From assembly GCA_902764875.1 (NCBI GenBank), contig CACWXP010000001.1:124001-188000 (forward strand): a DNA stretch of 64,000 bases, read 5' to 3'. Shown piece by piece: positions 36,233 to 44,306 of the stretch. Numbering within the stretch: the first letter of the stretch is position 1; every line of letters begins with the position of its first letter. Position numbers and translations under genes: made by a program. The notes beneath the pieces were generated by a model. That model was not told the DNA's origin and ran no database searches. It saw only the letters and a program-made list of their open reading frames with translations. Source of the DNA: an uncultured Eubacteriales bacterium. Lineage in GTDB: Bacteria > Bacillota > Clostridia > Christensenellales > Aristaeellaceae.

Positions 36233-36359
36233 ATCTTGCACATGATAAATATATCACAGTCTTTCGCAGTATACAATAGCTAACTTACTGCCAGTAAGGT
36301 GCCGGATTTTCGCAGCCGGCTTTTCACCGCACTTTTAATTCGCCCGGAAAAAGACGGAT

Positions 36360-37244
36360 TCAGCTCTCGGCTTCTTTTTCAGAGACAGCCTCGTCGTCAG
36401 ATACAGTTTGGTCATCAGAGACATCTTCGTCATCTGATACAGTTTCGTCGTCAGATACAGCTTTGTCATCTGATGCATCTTCGTCGGCAGGTACAGCTTC
36501 GTCACCAAATCCTTTTTCCAGAAGCGTAATAAACTCTTTGCGGATATATCCGTGGAGGCCGTTGTACTCCACCTCATACCAGTTGCCTGTATCCGAAACG
36601 ACAATGATTTCCGTTCCGGATTTGATCGTTTCAACTTTCGCGGATTTAATGTCCATTTTTGCCCGCATATTCACCGACTGCTTGCCGTTTTTCACAAGCC
36701 CCGTACCGATTCCCTCCGCGGGCTCGCAAAGCTGTACGCTGGCTTTTTTCAGAAAACCGCGGAATGCGTTTTTCTCCTCCGGGTACTTAACCTCGATATA
36801 GTCATCACCTACGGCCACGACTGCCAGAATCGTTCCCGGCTTGCACCGGCTGAAGGCTGCCTTAAACTCCGGGCCCCAATAAACTTTTGCGGGGGTTGTG
36901 CTCACGACACAGGCCAGCGTTTCTTCCGGAGCCACGTCTGTCGCGAACGAAAGATCCGACGTGTTCACGATCATGGGGCTGCTTCCTATAAAGATATAGG
37001 AGCGGCACACGCCAAGAATCTGAACCTTCACATCCGTGCCCTGATAGCTTCCGCGAATAGCGGAATCATTGGGCTTTTTGAGCAGCCTGACGCCCGTGCC
37101 CAGGCCGGCATTGATATTCTCCGTCTTGATTTCTGCAACCGCAGAGCAGGCCAGCGAAACCGCCAGCAGAATCAGAACGGCGGAAAAGATCTCCCGGATT
37201 ACGGAACGTTTCCCTGTGTGGGCCTGATGAATCCTGTTTACCAT
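36360..37244 (-). CDS. Secreted or membrane-anchored SH3-domain protein with acidic repeat tail
   Basis: 294 residues from ATG 37244 (GGGAGGTG 9 nt upstream). One N-terminal hydrophobic segment (IFSAVLILLAVSLACSAVA) acts as signal or anchor. The middle is unassigned. A bacterial SH3 domain follows near residues 185-245 (SVNMRAKMDIKSAKVETIKSGTEIIVVSDTGNWYEVEYNGLHGYIRKEFI split across strands). The last roughly 40 residues are six-residue acidic repeats SDD(E/K/Q)xV. SH3b domains usually bind peptidoglycan. It lies 23 nt after a metallo-hydrolase gene and is probably co-transcribed with it. Confidence 0.75.
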   Translation of the reverse strand: MVNRIHQAHTGKRSVIREIFSAVLILLAVSLACSAVAEIKTENINAGLGTGVRLLKKPNDSAIRGSYQGTDVKVQILGVCRSYIFIGSSPMIVNTSDLSFATDVAPEETLACVVSTTPAKVYWGPEFKAAFSRCKPGTILAVVAVGDDYIEVKYPEEKNAFRGFLKKASVQLCEPAEGIGTGLVKNGKQSVNMRAKMDIKSAKVETIKSGTEIIVVSDTGNWYEVEYNGLHGYIRKEFITLLEKGFGDEAVPADEDASDDKAVSDDETVSDDEDVSDDQTVSDDEAVSEKEAES

Positions 37245-37267
37245 GTTCGATACACCTCCCGCTTGTT

Positions 37268-37954
37268 TCATTCCAGGGCAATTTCTTCTCCGGCCGGAAC
37301 AATCAATCTTCCCGGGACATCGAAAAGTTCTGCCCGGCTTTGATCAAACAGTTTCCCGGGTGTCATGTGGTACGGAATGCTGTGCTGTGCGTTTACGAGC
37401 TTAGCACAGGCGATTGCTTCGTCCATGTCCATGTTGTAAATTCCGTCGCAGCAGAAGAATGCATAGTTGATATTGCGTCCGGTCAGCTCTGCCATCTGAT
37501 CTGTGGTGGAGGTGTCCCCGGTGGCATAGACCGTGATGCCGTCGGAAAGGGTGATCACCCAGCCGACACACTCTTTGATGTTATGGTTTTTGTTGTTTCC
37601 GGCCTGAACCGCTTCGACTGTGGCATATCCAAGGTCATAGGTCCTGTATTCTCCGTTTACAAGCGCTTCCTTGTAAGTAATGATCCGGCAACCATCGTTA
37701 CGGTTTTTGATCAGATTTACGGCAGTGTGATCCCGATGTCCGTGTGTGACAAGAATCAGATCAGCAGGCAGGTCATAACCCTCTCCCGCATATGGATCAA
37801 TATAGATGACTTTTCCTTCGCCTGTGACAATCCGGAGACTGCCATGTCCCTGATACAGAAGCCTGTGCCCGGAAGAAGCACCTTCAGCCATAGCGGAGCC
37901 ACAGCCCAACAGAACCATGGAGAGAGACAGAATCCCACACAGAGCTTTTTTCAT
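37268..37954 (-). CDS. Exported MBL-fold metallo-hydrolase (UlaG-like)
   Basis: 228 residues from ATG 37954 (GAGGTGG upstream). The signal sequence ends LLGCGSAMAE, which fits either a lipoprotein (LLGC) or signal peptidase I (AMA). The mature part is a metallo-beta-lactamase fold: VTHGHRDHTAV (HxHxDH), YATGDTS (metal-bridging Asp), and a late His in HSIPYHMTPG. The short UlaG/YtnP-like form has no substrate domain, so the reaction is unknown. Extracytoplasmic location is unusual for this subfamily. Confidence 0.85.
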   Translation of the reverse strand: MKKALCGILSLSMVLLGCGSAMAEGASSGHRLLYQGHGSLRIVTGEGKVIYIDPYAGEGYDLPADLILVTHGHRDHTAVNLIKNRNDGCRIITYKEALVNGEYRTYDLGYATVEAVQAGNNKNHNIKECVGWVITLSDGITVYATGDTSTTDQMAELTGRNINYAFFCCDGIYNMDMDEAIACAKLVNAQHSIPYHMTPGKLFDQSRAELFDVPGRLIVPAGEEIALE

Positions 37955-38029
37955 AGCGCGTCCACCTCTTCTTTTTACTGGCTCCATTGTACAGCGGGAA
38001 GGACAGAACGGCAATAACGAAATTTCGGG

Positions 38030-38051
38030 TGACTACCGTTTGACTACCGTT
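38030..38051 (+). repeat. Perfect 11-bp tandem direct repeat downstream of tRNA-Arg
   Basis: TGACTACCGTT twice without a gap. Read in the direction of the tRNA it is AACGGTAGTCA. The same GGTAGT core with an 11-bp period is found after tRNA-Ser at 63489-63510. Confidence 0.85.
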
Positions 38052-38115
38052 CCATTCGTTTTTAAAGGTTTTGAAACGCTTTTCGGGCTCTGCACCATTT
38101 CCGGTTTCAGGCAAA

Positions 38116-38154
38116 GAAAAACCCCGGAACGCCTTATTTTTCAACGTTCCGGGG
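38116..38154 (-). terminator. Terminator of tRNA-Arg
   Basis: Ten-base-pair stem CCCCGGAACG / CGTTCCGGGG, 13-nt loop, five T on the minus strand. It begins 3 nt after the tRNA. Confidence 0.85.
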
Positions 38155-38157
38155 CAG

Positions 38158-38231
38158 TGAGCCCGGCGGGATTCGAACCCACGACCTTTTGATTCGTAGT
38201 CAAACACTCTATCCAGCTGAGCTACGAGCCC
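38158..38231 (-). tRNA. tRNA-Arg (anticodon ACG)
   Basis: 74 nt. Acceptor GGGCTCG pairs with CGGGCTC (two G-U pairs), the D arm is GCTC...GAGT-like, and the anticodon stem TTTGA/TCAAA encloses the loop CTACGAA, giving anticodon ACG (wobble A expected to become inosine). The T arm is GTGGG-TTCGAAT-CCCGC and the discriminator is A. CCA is not encoded. Confidence 0.95.
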
Positions 38232-38255
38232 ACACGCTGCCGTGACAGCTCAACT

Positions 38256-38284
38256 ATAATAGCACAACCGTTGGGCGGTGTCAA
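38256..38284 (-). promoter_or_regulatory. Promoter of tRNA-Arg
   Basis: Minus strand perfect TTGACA (38279-38284), 17 nt, TATTAT (38256-38261). Confidence 0.8.
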
Positions 38285-38357
38285 ATCTTTTTTTTCATTT
38301 TCGCAGGTATTTTTTCCCCGGCTTTTCCCCGTGCCGCTTTTTTGAGGTGCGGACAGC

Positions 38358-38386
38358 TTGTGCGCCGACGCGTGCGCTGATATAAT
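38358..38386 (+). promoter_or_regulatory. Promoter of the HsdR-like gene
   Basis: TTGTGC (38358-38363), 17 nt, extended TGATATAAT with perfect TATAAT at 38381-38386. Start codon 62 nt downstream. Confidence 0.65.
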
Positions 38387-38448
38387 TGTTTCAGATATTA
38401 AATCATCAGATGATGATCGGTTTCTGCGGCGAAGGGAGGAACTCCGCG

Positions 38449-39897
38449 ATGCCAAACGTGCGGCGGGAAGATCTGGAAATGAAGATTCCCGCTTTGATGC
38501 ACCTTTCGCGGCTGGGATACGGCTATCTTTGCCGGGAGCAGGTTCGCCGGCGGGACCGGGAAACCAATATTTTTCCGGAGGCGCTGAGGGCGGCGATGGA
38601 GAGAATCAACGGCAGGCGGATTTCCGACGGAGAATTTGGACAGCTGACAGAAACGCTGCGGATGCAGCTGGATGCGGAGGACCTTGGGAAGGCGTTTTAC
38701 GGGACGATCCGCAACGGATGGAACGGGATCCGGCTGATTGATTTTGACCGGCCGGAAAACAACTTGTTTCAGAGCGCGGCGGAGCTTCCCTGCGGCAACG
38801 GAGAAGGCAGCTTTCGGCCGGACATCACGCTGTTTGTGAACGGGCTGCCGCTGGCGATGATCGAGGTGAAAACCGGGGACCGGAACGGGGGCCTGCAGGC
38901 GGAATACGACCGGATGCTGAAGCGGAGCCAGGGAAAGGAAGCGCGAAGATATCTCCAGGCCGCGCAGGTCTGGGCCTTTTCGGATGATCGGGCGGAGGAG
39001 CAGGACGCGTTGCTACCGATGGAGGGCGCTTTCTATGCAACGGTGGCGGCGGGAGGCTTTCCGGTTTACGGCGTGCCCGGACTGCTGACCCCGGACGGCA
39101 TCCGGCTGCGGGCGAGAAACGCGGAGGAAGAGCGGCGGATCCTGGAAGACAACGGCATTACGGAAAGGCCGAAAAGCGAAGCCTTGCGAAAGAGCATGGC
39201 CCCGAACAAATACACCCACAGGATGCTGACGGTTCTGTTTTTCCCGGAACGGTTTCTGTTCCTGCTTCGATACGGGATTCAATACGTTCGTGAGACGGAG
39301 ACGGCGGGAAAGGAATACCTGACGCGGAGAATTCTGACGCTGCGGCAAATGAGTGTTTTGCGGTCGCTGAGAGGGAAAGCCGCGAGGGGTTTCCTGAACT
39401 GGTCGGCGGCGCCCTGCGGCGCGGCGGGGGAACAGGCGATGAACGCTTCGCTGGTCGCGCTGCTGCGAGACCTGGCGCCGATGGCTTTGCTGCACTGGGT
39501 TTCGACGGACGAAACGGAACAGCGGCGGGACAGAAAGATGCTGGAAGCCTGCGGGGTTGCATGCGTTTCGCGGGACGAGGCACCGGATGGGCGGCTGATC
39601 CTGACGCCTGCGGACGAGGCGTCGGACGGGCGGCTGATCCTGCTGCGGGCGGACGAGGAGTCGGACAAACGGCAGCCGGAATGCGGAGCACGCGGCGGGG
39701 CGGGCCGGAAGGTTTTTATTCTGCCGTCACCGGTTTTCCGATACGGGGCGCGGCGTTCCTTCCATGCGAAGCTGCGCAGGGCGGAACCCGACGCGATCCT
39801 GGTTACGCGGATTACGGAGCGGGAAACGGAAAGAGGATTTTCCGCGGTTGTGATGCGAATGGAAGTTAAACCGGAAAAAGAAAAACAGTACGAGTAA
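38449..39897 (+). CDS. HsdR-derived protein: type I restriction nuclease domain with degenerate helicase
   Basis: 482 residues from ATG 38449 (GGGAGGA 8 nt upstream), half the length of HsdR. Residues 1-145 match the HsdR N-terminal nuclease: NNLFQSAAEL, then SFRPDITLFVNGLPLAMIEVK, giving a PD-(D/E)xK centre of Asp125, Glu139 and Lys141. The usual HsdR linker FFPERFLFLLRY is at 264-274. Where the Walker A motif should be (about 318-330) the sequence is WSAAPCGAAGEQA, with no GKS/T. The later DEAH and TGTP positions are also unrecognisable, and residues 376-415 are a 13-residue tandem repeat. No hsdM or hsdS is present. tldD starts 22 nt downstream, probably on the same transcript. It may be a decaying gene or a repurposed nuclease. 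Confidence 0.75.
   Translation: MPNVRREDLEMKIPALMHLSRLGYGYLCREQVRRRDRETNIFPEALRAAMERINGRRISDGEFGQLTETLRMQLDAEDLGKAFYGTIRNGWNGIRLIDFDRPENNLFQSAAELPCGNGEGSFRPDITLFVNGLPLAMIEVKTGDRNGGLQAEYDRMLKRSQGKEARRYLQAAQVWAFSDDRAEEQDALLPMEGAFYATVAAGGFPVYGVPGLLTPDGIRLRARNAEEERRILEDNGITERPKSEALRKSMAPNKYTHRMLTVLFFPERFLFLLRYGIQYVRETETAGKEYLTRRILTLRQMSVLRSLRGKAARGFLNWSAAPCGAAGEQAMNASLVALLRDLAPMALLHWVSTDETEQRRDRKMLEACGVACVSRDEAPDGRLILTPADEASDGRLILLRADEESDKRQPECGARGGAGRKVFILPSPVFRYGARRSFHAKLRRAEPDAILVTRITERETERGFSAVVMRMEVKPEKEKQYE
39574..39669 (+). repeat. 39-bp in-frame tandem repeat in the HsdR-like gene
   Basis: Copies at 39574-39612 and 39613-39651 and a partial third copy, encoding DEAPDGRLILTPA, DEASDGRLILLRA and DEESDKR. 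They lie in the degenerate helicase portion. Confidence 0.8.
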
Positions 39898-39919
39898 ACA
39901 AACCACAAAGGAGGAGACT

Positions 39920-41305
39920 ATGCTGCACGATGTGATTGGAAACAAGATCAGTCTGTTCAGCGACGGGGTACAGACCGTTTTGCGCGGACAGGAGAACAGG
40001 AACCGGCGGGTTGTGCTGCTGAAAGGGAACCTGGTTCAGAATTTCCGGAGCGAAGCACGGGGGATCAACGCCCGGGTGAACGACCACGGCACGTTCGGAT
40101 TTGCTTCCATCGCCGAATATACTCCGGAAGCCGCCGAAAAGGTGATCCGGGCGGCCACGGAGAACGCCGGGGCGCTGCGGAGACACTCGGGGAGGAACGT
40201 TCCGCTGCCGCCCTCGAAGGGGACGGGGACCATTCCCCTGAACGCGGCGATTACGGACGCGCCGCAGAAGGAGCTGATCGCGCTTTGCCGGACGATCGAC
40301 GGCTATATTGAGACAACCTATCCGGACCTGACCAGCAGAACGGTCGTTTACTCCGAGGATTCACAGGACCGGATCGTCTGTGCCTCGGACGCTTTCTGCG
40401 GGCACCTGGTGACGCCGAGATGCTACGTTTACGTGATGATGAGCGCGGAGACGAAGGACGGGGTTCCGGTGGAACTGTTCAAAGCCTTCGGCGGATTCGG
40501 CAGCTTTTACGACCATTTTCAGGAGCCGGAGAAGCTGTATCCCGGGATCGACCTGCTGCACAAACAGCTGATGGACAAGAAGGAAGGCGTTTACGCCGAG
40601 GCCGGATACAGGACGGTGGTGCTGGGCGGGCTGATGGGCGGCATGCTGGCCCACGAAGCCGTCGGGCACACGGTGGAGGCGGATCTGGTCCGGGGCGGGA
40701 GCGTCGCCGGGCCGAACCTGCACAGGCGGGTCGGATCGGAACTGGTGAACATGGTGGACTTTGCGCACAGCTATGCGGGCGGAGCGGCACCGCTGCCGGT
40801 GTTCCTGGACGACGAGGGGACAAAGGCAGAGGACGCGGTGCTGATCTCGGGCGGGATCCTGACGGGATACATGAACGACCGGGAAAGCGCGGAGGAATAC
40901 GGCATGACGCCGGCGGGCAACGCACGGGGATGGACCTTTTCGGACGAACCCATCATCCGGATGCGCAACACGTGTATCCTGCCGGGGAAAAACACGGTTG
41001 AGGAACTGATTGCCTCCGTTGACGACGGGTACTACCTGATCAACAGCGGAAACGGAGAGGCGGACCTGACGGGGGAATTCATGTTCGGCGTGACATGCGG
41101 ATATGAAATCAAAAACGGCAAGCTGGGCCGGGCGCTGCTGGACACGACGGTGACGGGCGTTGCCTTCGAAATGCTGAAGACGGTGGACATGGTGAGCGAC
41201 ACGGTTGAATGGAGCTCGAGCGGATTCTGCGGAAAGAAGCAGCCGATGGCTGTGGGCATGGGCGGGCCGCACATGAGATGCAAGATTATGATTGGAGGCA
41301 GATAA
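39920..41305 (+). CDS. tldD: TldD-family metalloprotease
   Basis: 461 residues, ATG 39920 after AAAGGAGGAG. The active-site segment is HEAVGHTVEADLV (HExxxH), followed by the DEGTKAEDAVLISGGILTGYMNDRESA region typical of TldD. TldD pairs with TldE to form a heterodimeric peptidase that degrades unfolded peptides and trims some ribosomal peptide antibiotics. The partner gene follows 3 nt later. The HsdR-like gene lies 22 nt upstream. Confidence 0.95.
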   Translation: MLHDVIGNKISLFSDGVQTVLRGQENRNRRVVLLKGNLVQNFRSEARGINARVNDHGTFGFASIAEYTPEAAEKVIRAATENAGALRRHSGRNVPLPPSKGTGTIPLNAAITDAPQKELIALCRTIDGYIETTYPDLTSRTVVYSEDSQDRIVCASDAFCGHLVTPRCYVYVMMSAETKDGVPVELFKAFGGFGSFYDHFQEPEKLYPGIDLLHKQLMDKKEGVYAEAGYRTVVLGGLMGGMLAHEAVGHTVEADLVRGGSVAGPNLHRRVGSELVNMVDFAHSYAGGAAPLPVFLDDEGTKAEDAVLISGGILTGYMNDRESAEEYGMTPAGNARGWTFSDEPIIRMRNTCILPGKNTVEELIASVDDGYYLINSGNGEADLTGEFMFGVTCGYEIKNGKLGRALLDTTVTGVAFEMLKTVDMVSDTVEWSSSGFCGKKQPMAVGMGGPHMRCKIMIGGR

Positions 41306-41308
41306 GAG

Positions 41309-42604
41309 ATGATGCTGAAAGCAACGGCGGAGATGATGGACCGTATTCTGCGGGAAGAGACGCCCGGAAAATACAGCTACACGGTTTCGGAAAGCGAAAA
41401 GCAGGAACTGAACATTGAAAACGGGGAATTCAAGCTGCTGCGCACGGTGTTCGGCAGCGGAGCTTCGGCGCGGGTTTTCCTGGGGACAAAGACGGGCTCG
41501 GCCAGCGGAAACGACATCACGGAGGAAGGCCTGCGCAAACTGGTGGGAGAAGCCACGGCGGCGGCCGAATCCGCCGGCGAGGATCCCTGCCACGACATTG
41601 CGCCGAACCAGGGGAAGGACGTTTTCATCCAGGGGGTTACGGAACCGGATATGGACCGGTTTATCGAAAGAATACGGGAATTCCTGGATACGGCGGCGAA
41701 GGAATATCCGAAGGTTCGGATCATGTACGCGATGGGGTCCTTCGACCGGTGGAACCGGATCACCCGTAACACCAACGGAACGGAATTTGAATTCCACGGC
41801 GGGCGGTACAGCTTTTCCGTGGAGATCTGCGCGAGCGACGGGGAGAAAACCACCGGTCTGGACTACACGGGGGTTATAACCGCGAAGCTGGACACCCCCT
41901 TCATGGAGACGGGGGATCTGCGCCGGCACCTGGAGGACATTACGAACAGCATTGATGCGAAACCGATTGAAGGCAAATTTGAGGGAACGGTGATCCTGAC
42001 GCCCGGAAGCGCGGCAAACTTCATCGAAATGCTGGTGGACAACTATATCAGCGACGGGGTGATCATCAACGGGATGAGCCAGTGGCTGGACAAGGTTGGG
42101 GAGCAGGTGGCCAGCGAGGCACTGACGGTTTCGCTGAACCCTTACGACGAGCGCATCGTGATCGGCGAGCGGGCGACGGGCAGCGGATTCCGGACGGAGG
42201 ATGTAACGCTGATCGACAAAGGCGTACTGAAAACCCACCGGCTGAGCCTTTACGGCAGCAACAAGACGGGGCGCCCGGTGGTGAAAAACACGGGATTTGA
42301 CCTGGTTGTGGCAAACGGGGAGAAAACGCTGGCAGAGCTGATTGCCTCGGTTGACCGGGGACTGATCCTGGGCGGATTCTCCGGCGGGCAGCCCGGCGCG
42401 AACGGCGAGTTCAGCGGCGTGGCGAAGAACAGTTTCCTGATCGAAAAGGGAAAGATTACGGGAGCTGTGACCGAGACGATGGTGAACGGCAACCTGGGAG
42501 AGGCTTTCCGACGGATCAAGGGCGTTTCGAAGGAAGTGCTCTGCGACGGGGGAAGCGTTGTGCCCTGGATCGCGGTGGACGGCATCGTGATCAGCGGAAA
42601 ATAA
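41309..42604 (+). CDS. TldE/PmbA-family partner subunit
   Basis: 431 residues beginning at the first of two adjacent ATGs (41309 or 41312). It has the TldD/PmbA fold but no HExxxH motif, as expected for the non-catalytic subunit. The C-terminal block GRPVVKNTGFDLVVANGEKTLAELI and GGFSGGQPGANGEFSGVAKNSFLIE is diagnostic. It forms the active complex with TldD. Last gene of the transcript, ended by the hairpin at 42620. Confidence 0.93.
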   Translation: MMLKATAEMMDRILREETPGKYSYTVSESEKQELNIENGEFKLLRTVFGSGASARVFLGTKTGSASGNDITEEGLRKLVGEATAAAESAGEDPCHDIAPNQGKDVFIQGVTEPDMDRFIERIREFLDTAAKEYPKVRIMYAMGSFDRWNRITRNTNGTEFEFHGGRYSFSVEICASDGEKTTGLDYTGVITAKLDTPFMETGDLRRHLEDITNSIDAKPIEGKFEGTVILTPGSAANFIEMLVDNYISDGVIINGMSQWLDKVGEQVASEALTVSLNPYDERIVIGERATGSGFRTEDVTLIDKGVLKTHRLSLYGSNKTGRPVVKNTGFDLVVANGEKTLAELIASVDRGLILGGFSGGQPGANGEFSGVAKNSFLIEKGKITGAVTETMVNGNLGEAFRRIKGVSKEVLCDGGSVVPWIAVDGIVISGK

Positions 42605-42619
42605 CAGATCTGGACAGAA

Positions 42620-42655
42620 AAAACCCGGAAGCGGCTGCATTCGCTTCCGGGTTTT
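42620..42655. terminator. Bidirectional terminator
   Basis: Fourteen-base-pair perfect stem (AAAACCCGGAAGCG and complement), 8-nt loop, A/T tracts on both sides. It serves tldE (+) and the symporter gene (-). Confidence 0.9.
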
Positions 42656-42668
42656 GATTGCGGCTGCC

Positions 42669-44138
42669 TTAATCCAGCATTTCGGGAGAAGTGGCCTTGT
42701 CGAAGAGGGCTTCCACCTCGGCAGAGGGCTTTTTGTCGACCATGGTGACGGCGACGGCGGCGAGGAGGCTGGCGATGAAACCGGGGATGATTTCATAGAC
42801 ACCGGTGGAGCCCAGGAAGGCGAGCCACAGGATATCCGCGATGGCACCGACGACGATGCCGGCGACGGCACCCTTGAAGGTGAAGCGCTTCCAGAAGAGG
42901 CTGAGGAGGATGGCCGGGCCGAAGGCGGCACCGAAGACGCCCCAGGCGTTGGACACCAGATCCATGATGGAGCCGGCATTCGGATTGGAGGCGATGATGA
43001 GGGCCAGGAGGGCGATGACCAGAACGACCACGCGGCCGGTCCAGAGCATTTCCTTATCCGTGGTTTTACCCTTGCGGATGAGAGGCTTATACACATCGCT
43101 GGAGAAGGCGGAAGCCGCGGAGAGCAGCTGGCTGTCGGCCGTCGACATGGCGGCAGCCAGAATAGCGGACAGCAGGATGCCGGAGATGATCGACGGGAAG
43201 AGCTGGCGGACCATGCTGATGAAAACGAGGGAGTTATTGGCAATGTTTTCATCATAGGACAGGTACATCCGGCCGATGACGCCGACGAGGACGGAGAAGA
43301 TGAGGATCAGGGTTGTCCAGGTAATACCGATCTTCGCAGAGCGCCGGAGGGATTTCTGGCTTTCGACGGACATGAAGCGGATGATGATATGCGGCATGCC
43401 GAAATAGCCGAGGCCCCAGCCGAGACCGGAGACGATATCCTGCCAGGAGGCGAAGGGAGAGAAGAAGTTCGGCACCTGCTCGGTGATCTGGGCCGTGGAG
43501 CCGCCGGAAAGGCGGGTGGCGGCGAAGATCGGGGCCAGGAGCAGGGCACCCAGCATCAGCAGGCCCTGGAAGAAGTCAGTCCAGCAGACGGCGGAGAAAC
43601 CGCCGAGGAAGGTGTAGCCGATGATGATCGCGGCGGCGATATACATGGCGACATTGGCATCCAGGCCGAGGACGGTGTGGAACAGGGTGCCGGCGGCCTT
43701 GATGCTGGAGGCCGCATAAATCGTGTAAGCCACGAGGAAGATGACGGCGCAGACCACCTGGAGGGAATGGGACTTGGACTTGAAGCGGTTGGTCAGATAC
43801 TGGGGAATGGTGATGGAGTCATCCGCCGCGATGGAGAAGGCCCGCAGGCGCGGCGCCTCGAAGATCCAGCTGAGGGCATAGCCGACGGCCAGGCCGATTG
43901 CGATCCAGACCTGACCCAGACCCAGGGCATAGACGGAAGCCGGAAGGCCCATAAGCACCCAGGCGCTCATATCGGAAGCGCCGGCGGACAGCGCGGAGAC
44001 CCAAGGCCCCATTTTGCGCCCGCCGAGGAAGTATTCCTTTTCACCGCCGTTCTTCGAACGGAGGAAGAAGAAGACACCGATGCCGATCATGAAGAGGAAA
44101 TAGATAATAAAGACGACCAGTTCTGCTGTGTTGTTCAT
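42669..44138 (-). CDS. putP: Sodium/solute symporter, PutP (proline) type
   Basis: 489 residues with about 13 helices. The N-terminal YFLGGRKMGPWVSALSAGASDMSAWVLMGLPASVYALG is highly typical of PutP, including the sodium-site serines of the SSS family. The VCWTDFFQGLLML and LSAAILAAAMSTADSQLL segments are also conserved. It takes up proline with Na+. It has its own promoter with a palindromic site and a shared terminator. Confidence 0.9.
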   Translation of the reverse strand: MNNTAELVVFIIYFLFMIGIGVFFFLRSKNGGEKEYFLGGRKMGPWVSALSAGASDMSAWVLMGLPASVYALGLGQVWIAIGLAVGYALSWIFEAPRLRAFSIAADDSITIPQYLTNRFKSKSHSLQVVCAVIFLVAYTIYAASSIKAAGTLFHTVLGLDANVAMYIAAAIIIGYTFLGGFSAVCWTDFFQGLLMLGALLLAPIFAATRLSGGSTAQITEQVPNFFSPFASWQDIVSGLGWGLGYFGMPHIIIRFMSVESQKSLRRSAKIGITWTTLILIFSVLVGVIGRMYLSYDENIANNSLVFISMVRQLFPSIISGILLSAILAAAMSTADSQLLSAASAFSSDVYKPLIRKGKTTDKEMLWTGRVVVLVIALLALIIASNPNAGSIMDLVSNAWGVFGAAFGPAILLSLFWKRFTFKGAVAGIVVGAIADILWLAFLGSTGVYEIIPGFIASLLAAVAVTMVDKKPSAEVEALFDKATSPEMLD

Positions 44139-44176
44139 TGCGTAACCACCACTTTCCCATGCATTTCCTACATGAA

Positions 44177-44191
44177 TACTGTATACAGGTA
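44177..44191. promoter_or_regulatory. Palindromic operator candidate before putP
   Basis: TACTGTATACAGGTA around the perfect palindrome CTGTATACAG (44179-44188), 4 nt downstream of the putP -10. It resembles TGTATACA-centred sites of FadR-type GntR regulators. Confidence 0.4.
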
Positions 44192-44194
44192 GAT

Positions 44195-44223
44195 ATTATA
44201 TGCGGGAAAGGGCGGCTTCGCAA
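44195..44223 (-). promoter_or_regulatory. Promoter of putP
   Basis: Minus strand TTGCGA (44218-44223), 17 nt, perfect TATAAT (44195-44200). Confidence 0.65.
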
Positions 44224-44306
44224 GAATTCTTTCGTACATTTTTTGTTTATCGTTTTAAAGCGAGGGGAATGTGACCGGCAGGCCAGCCAATGAACCGGAC
44301 AGAAAA

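Larger units (their letters stand above)
36012..36359. other. Intergenic region between glgA and the SH3 gene
   Basis: No gene supported. It holds the octamer repeat at 36101-36138, the minus-strand terminator at 36208-36232, a perfect 7-1-7 palindrome CTTACTG-C-CAGTAAG at 36284-36298, and a plus-strand hairpin GCCGG/CCGGC followed by four T at 36301-36324. The last has no obvious plus-strand gene to terminate. Confidence 0.6.

Noticed and set aside
38449-42604. Complete type I restriction-modification system
   Set aside because: No methyltransferase or specificity subunit is present and the motor motifs are lost; the neighbours are TldD/TldE.
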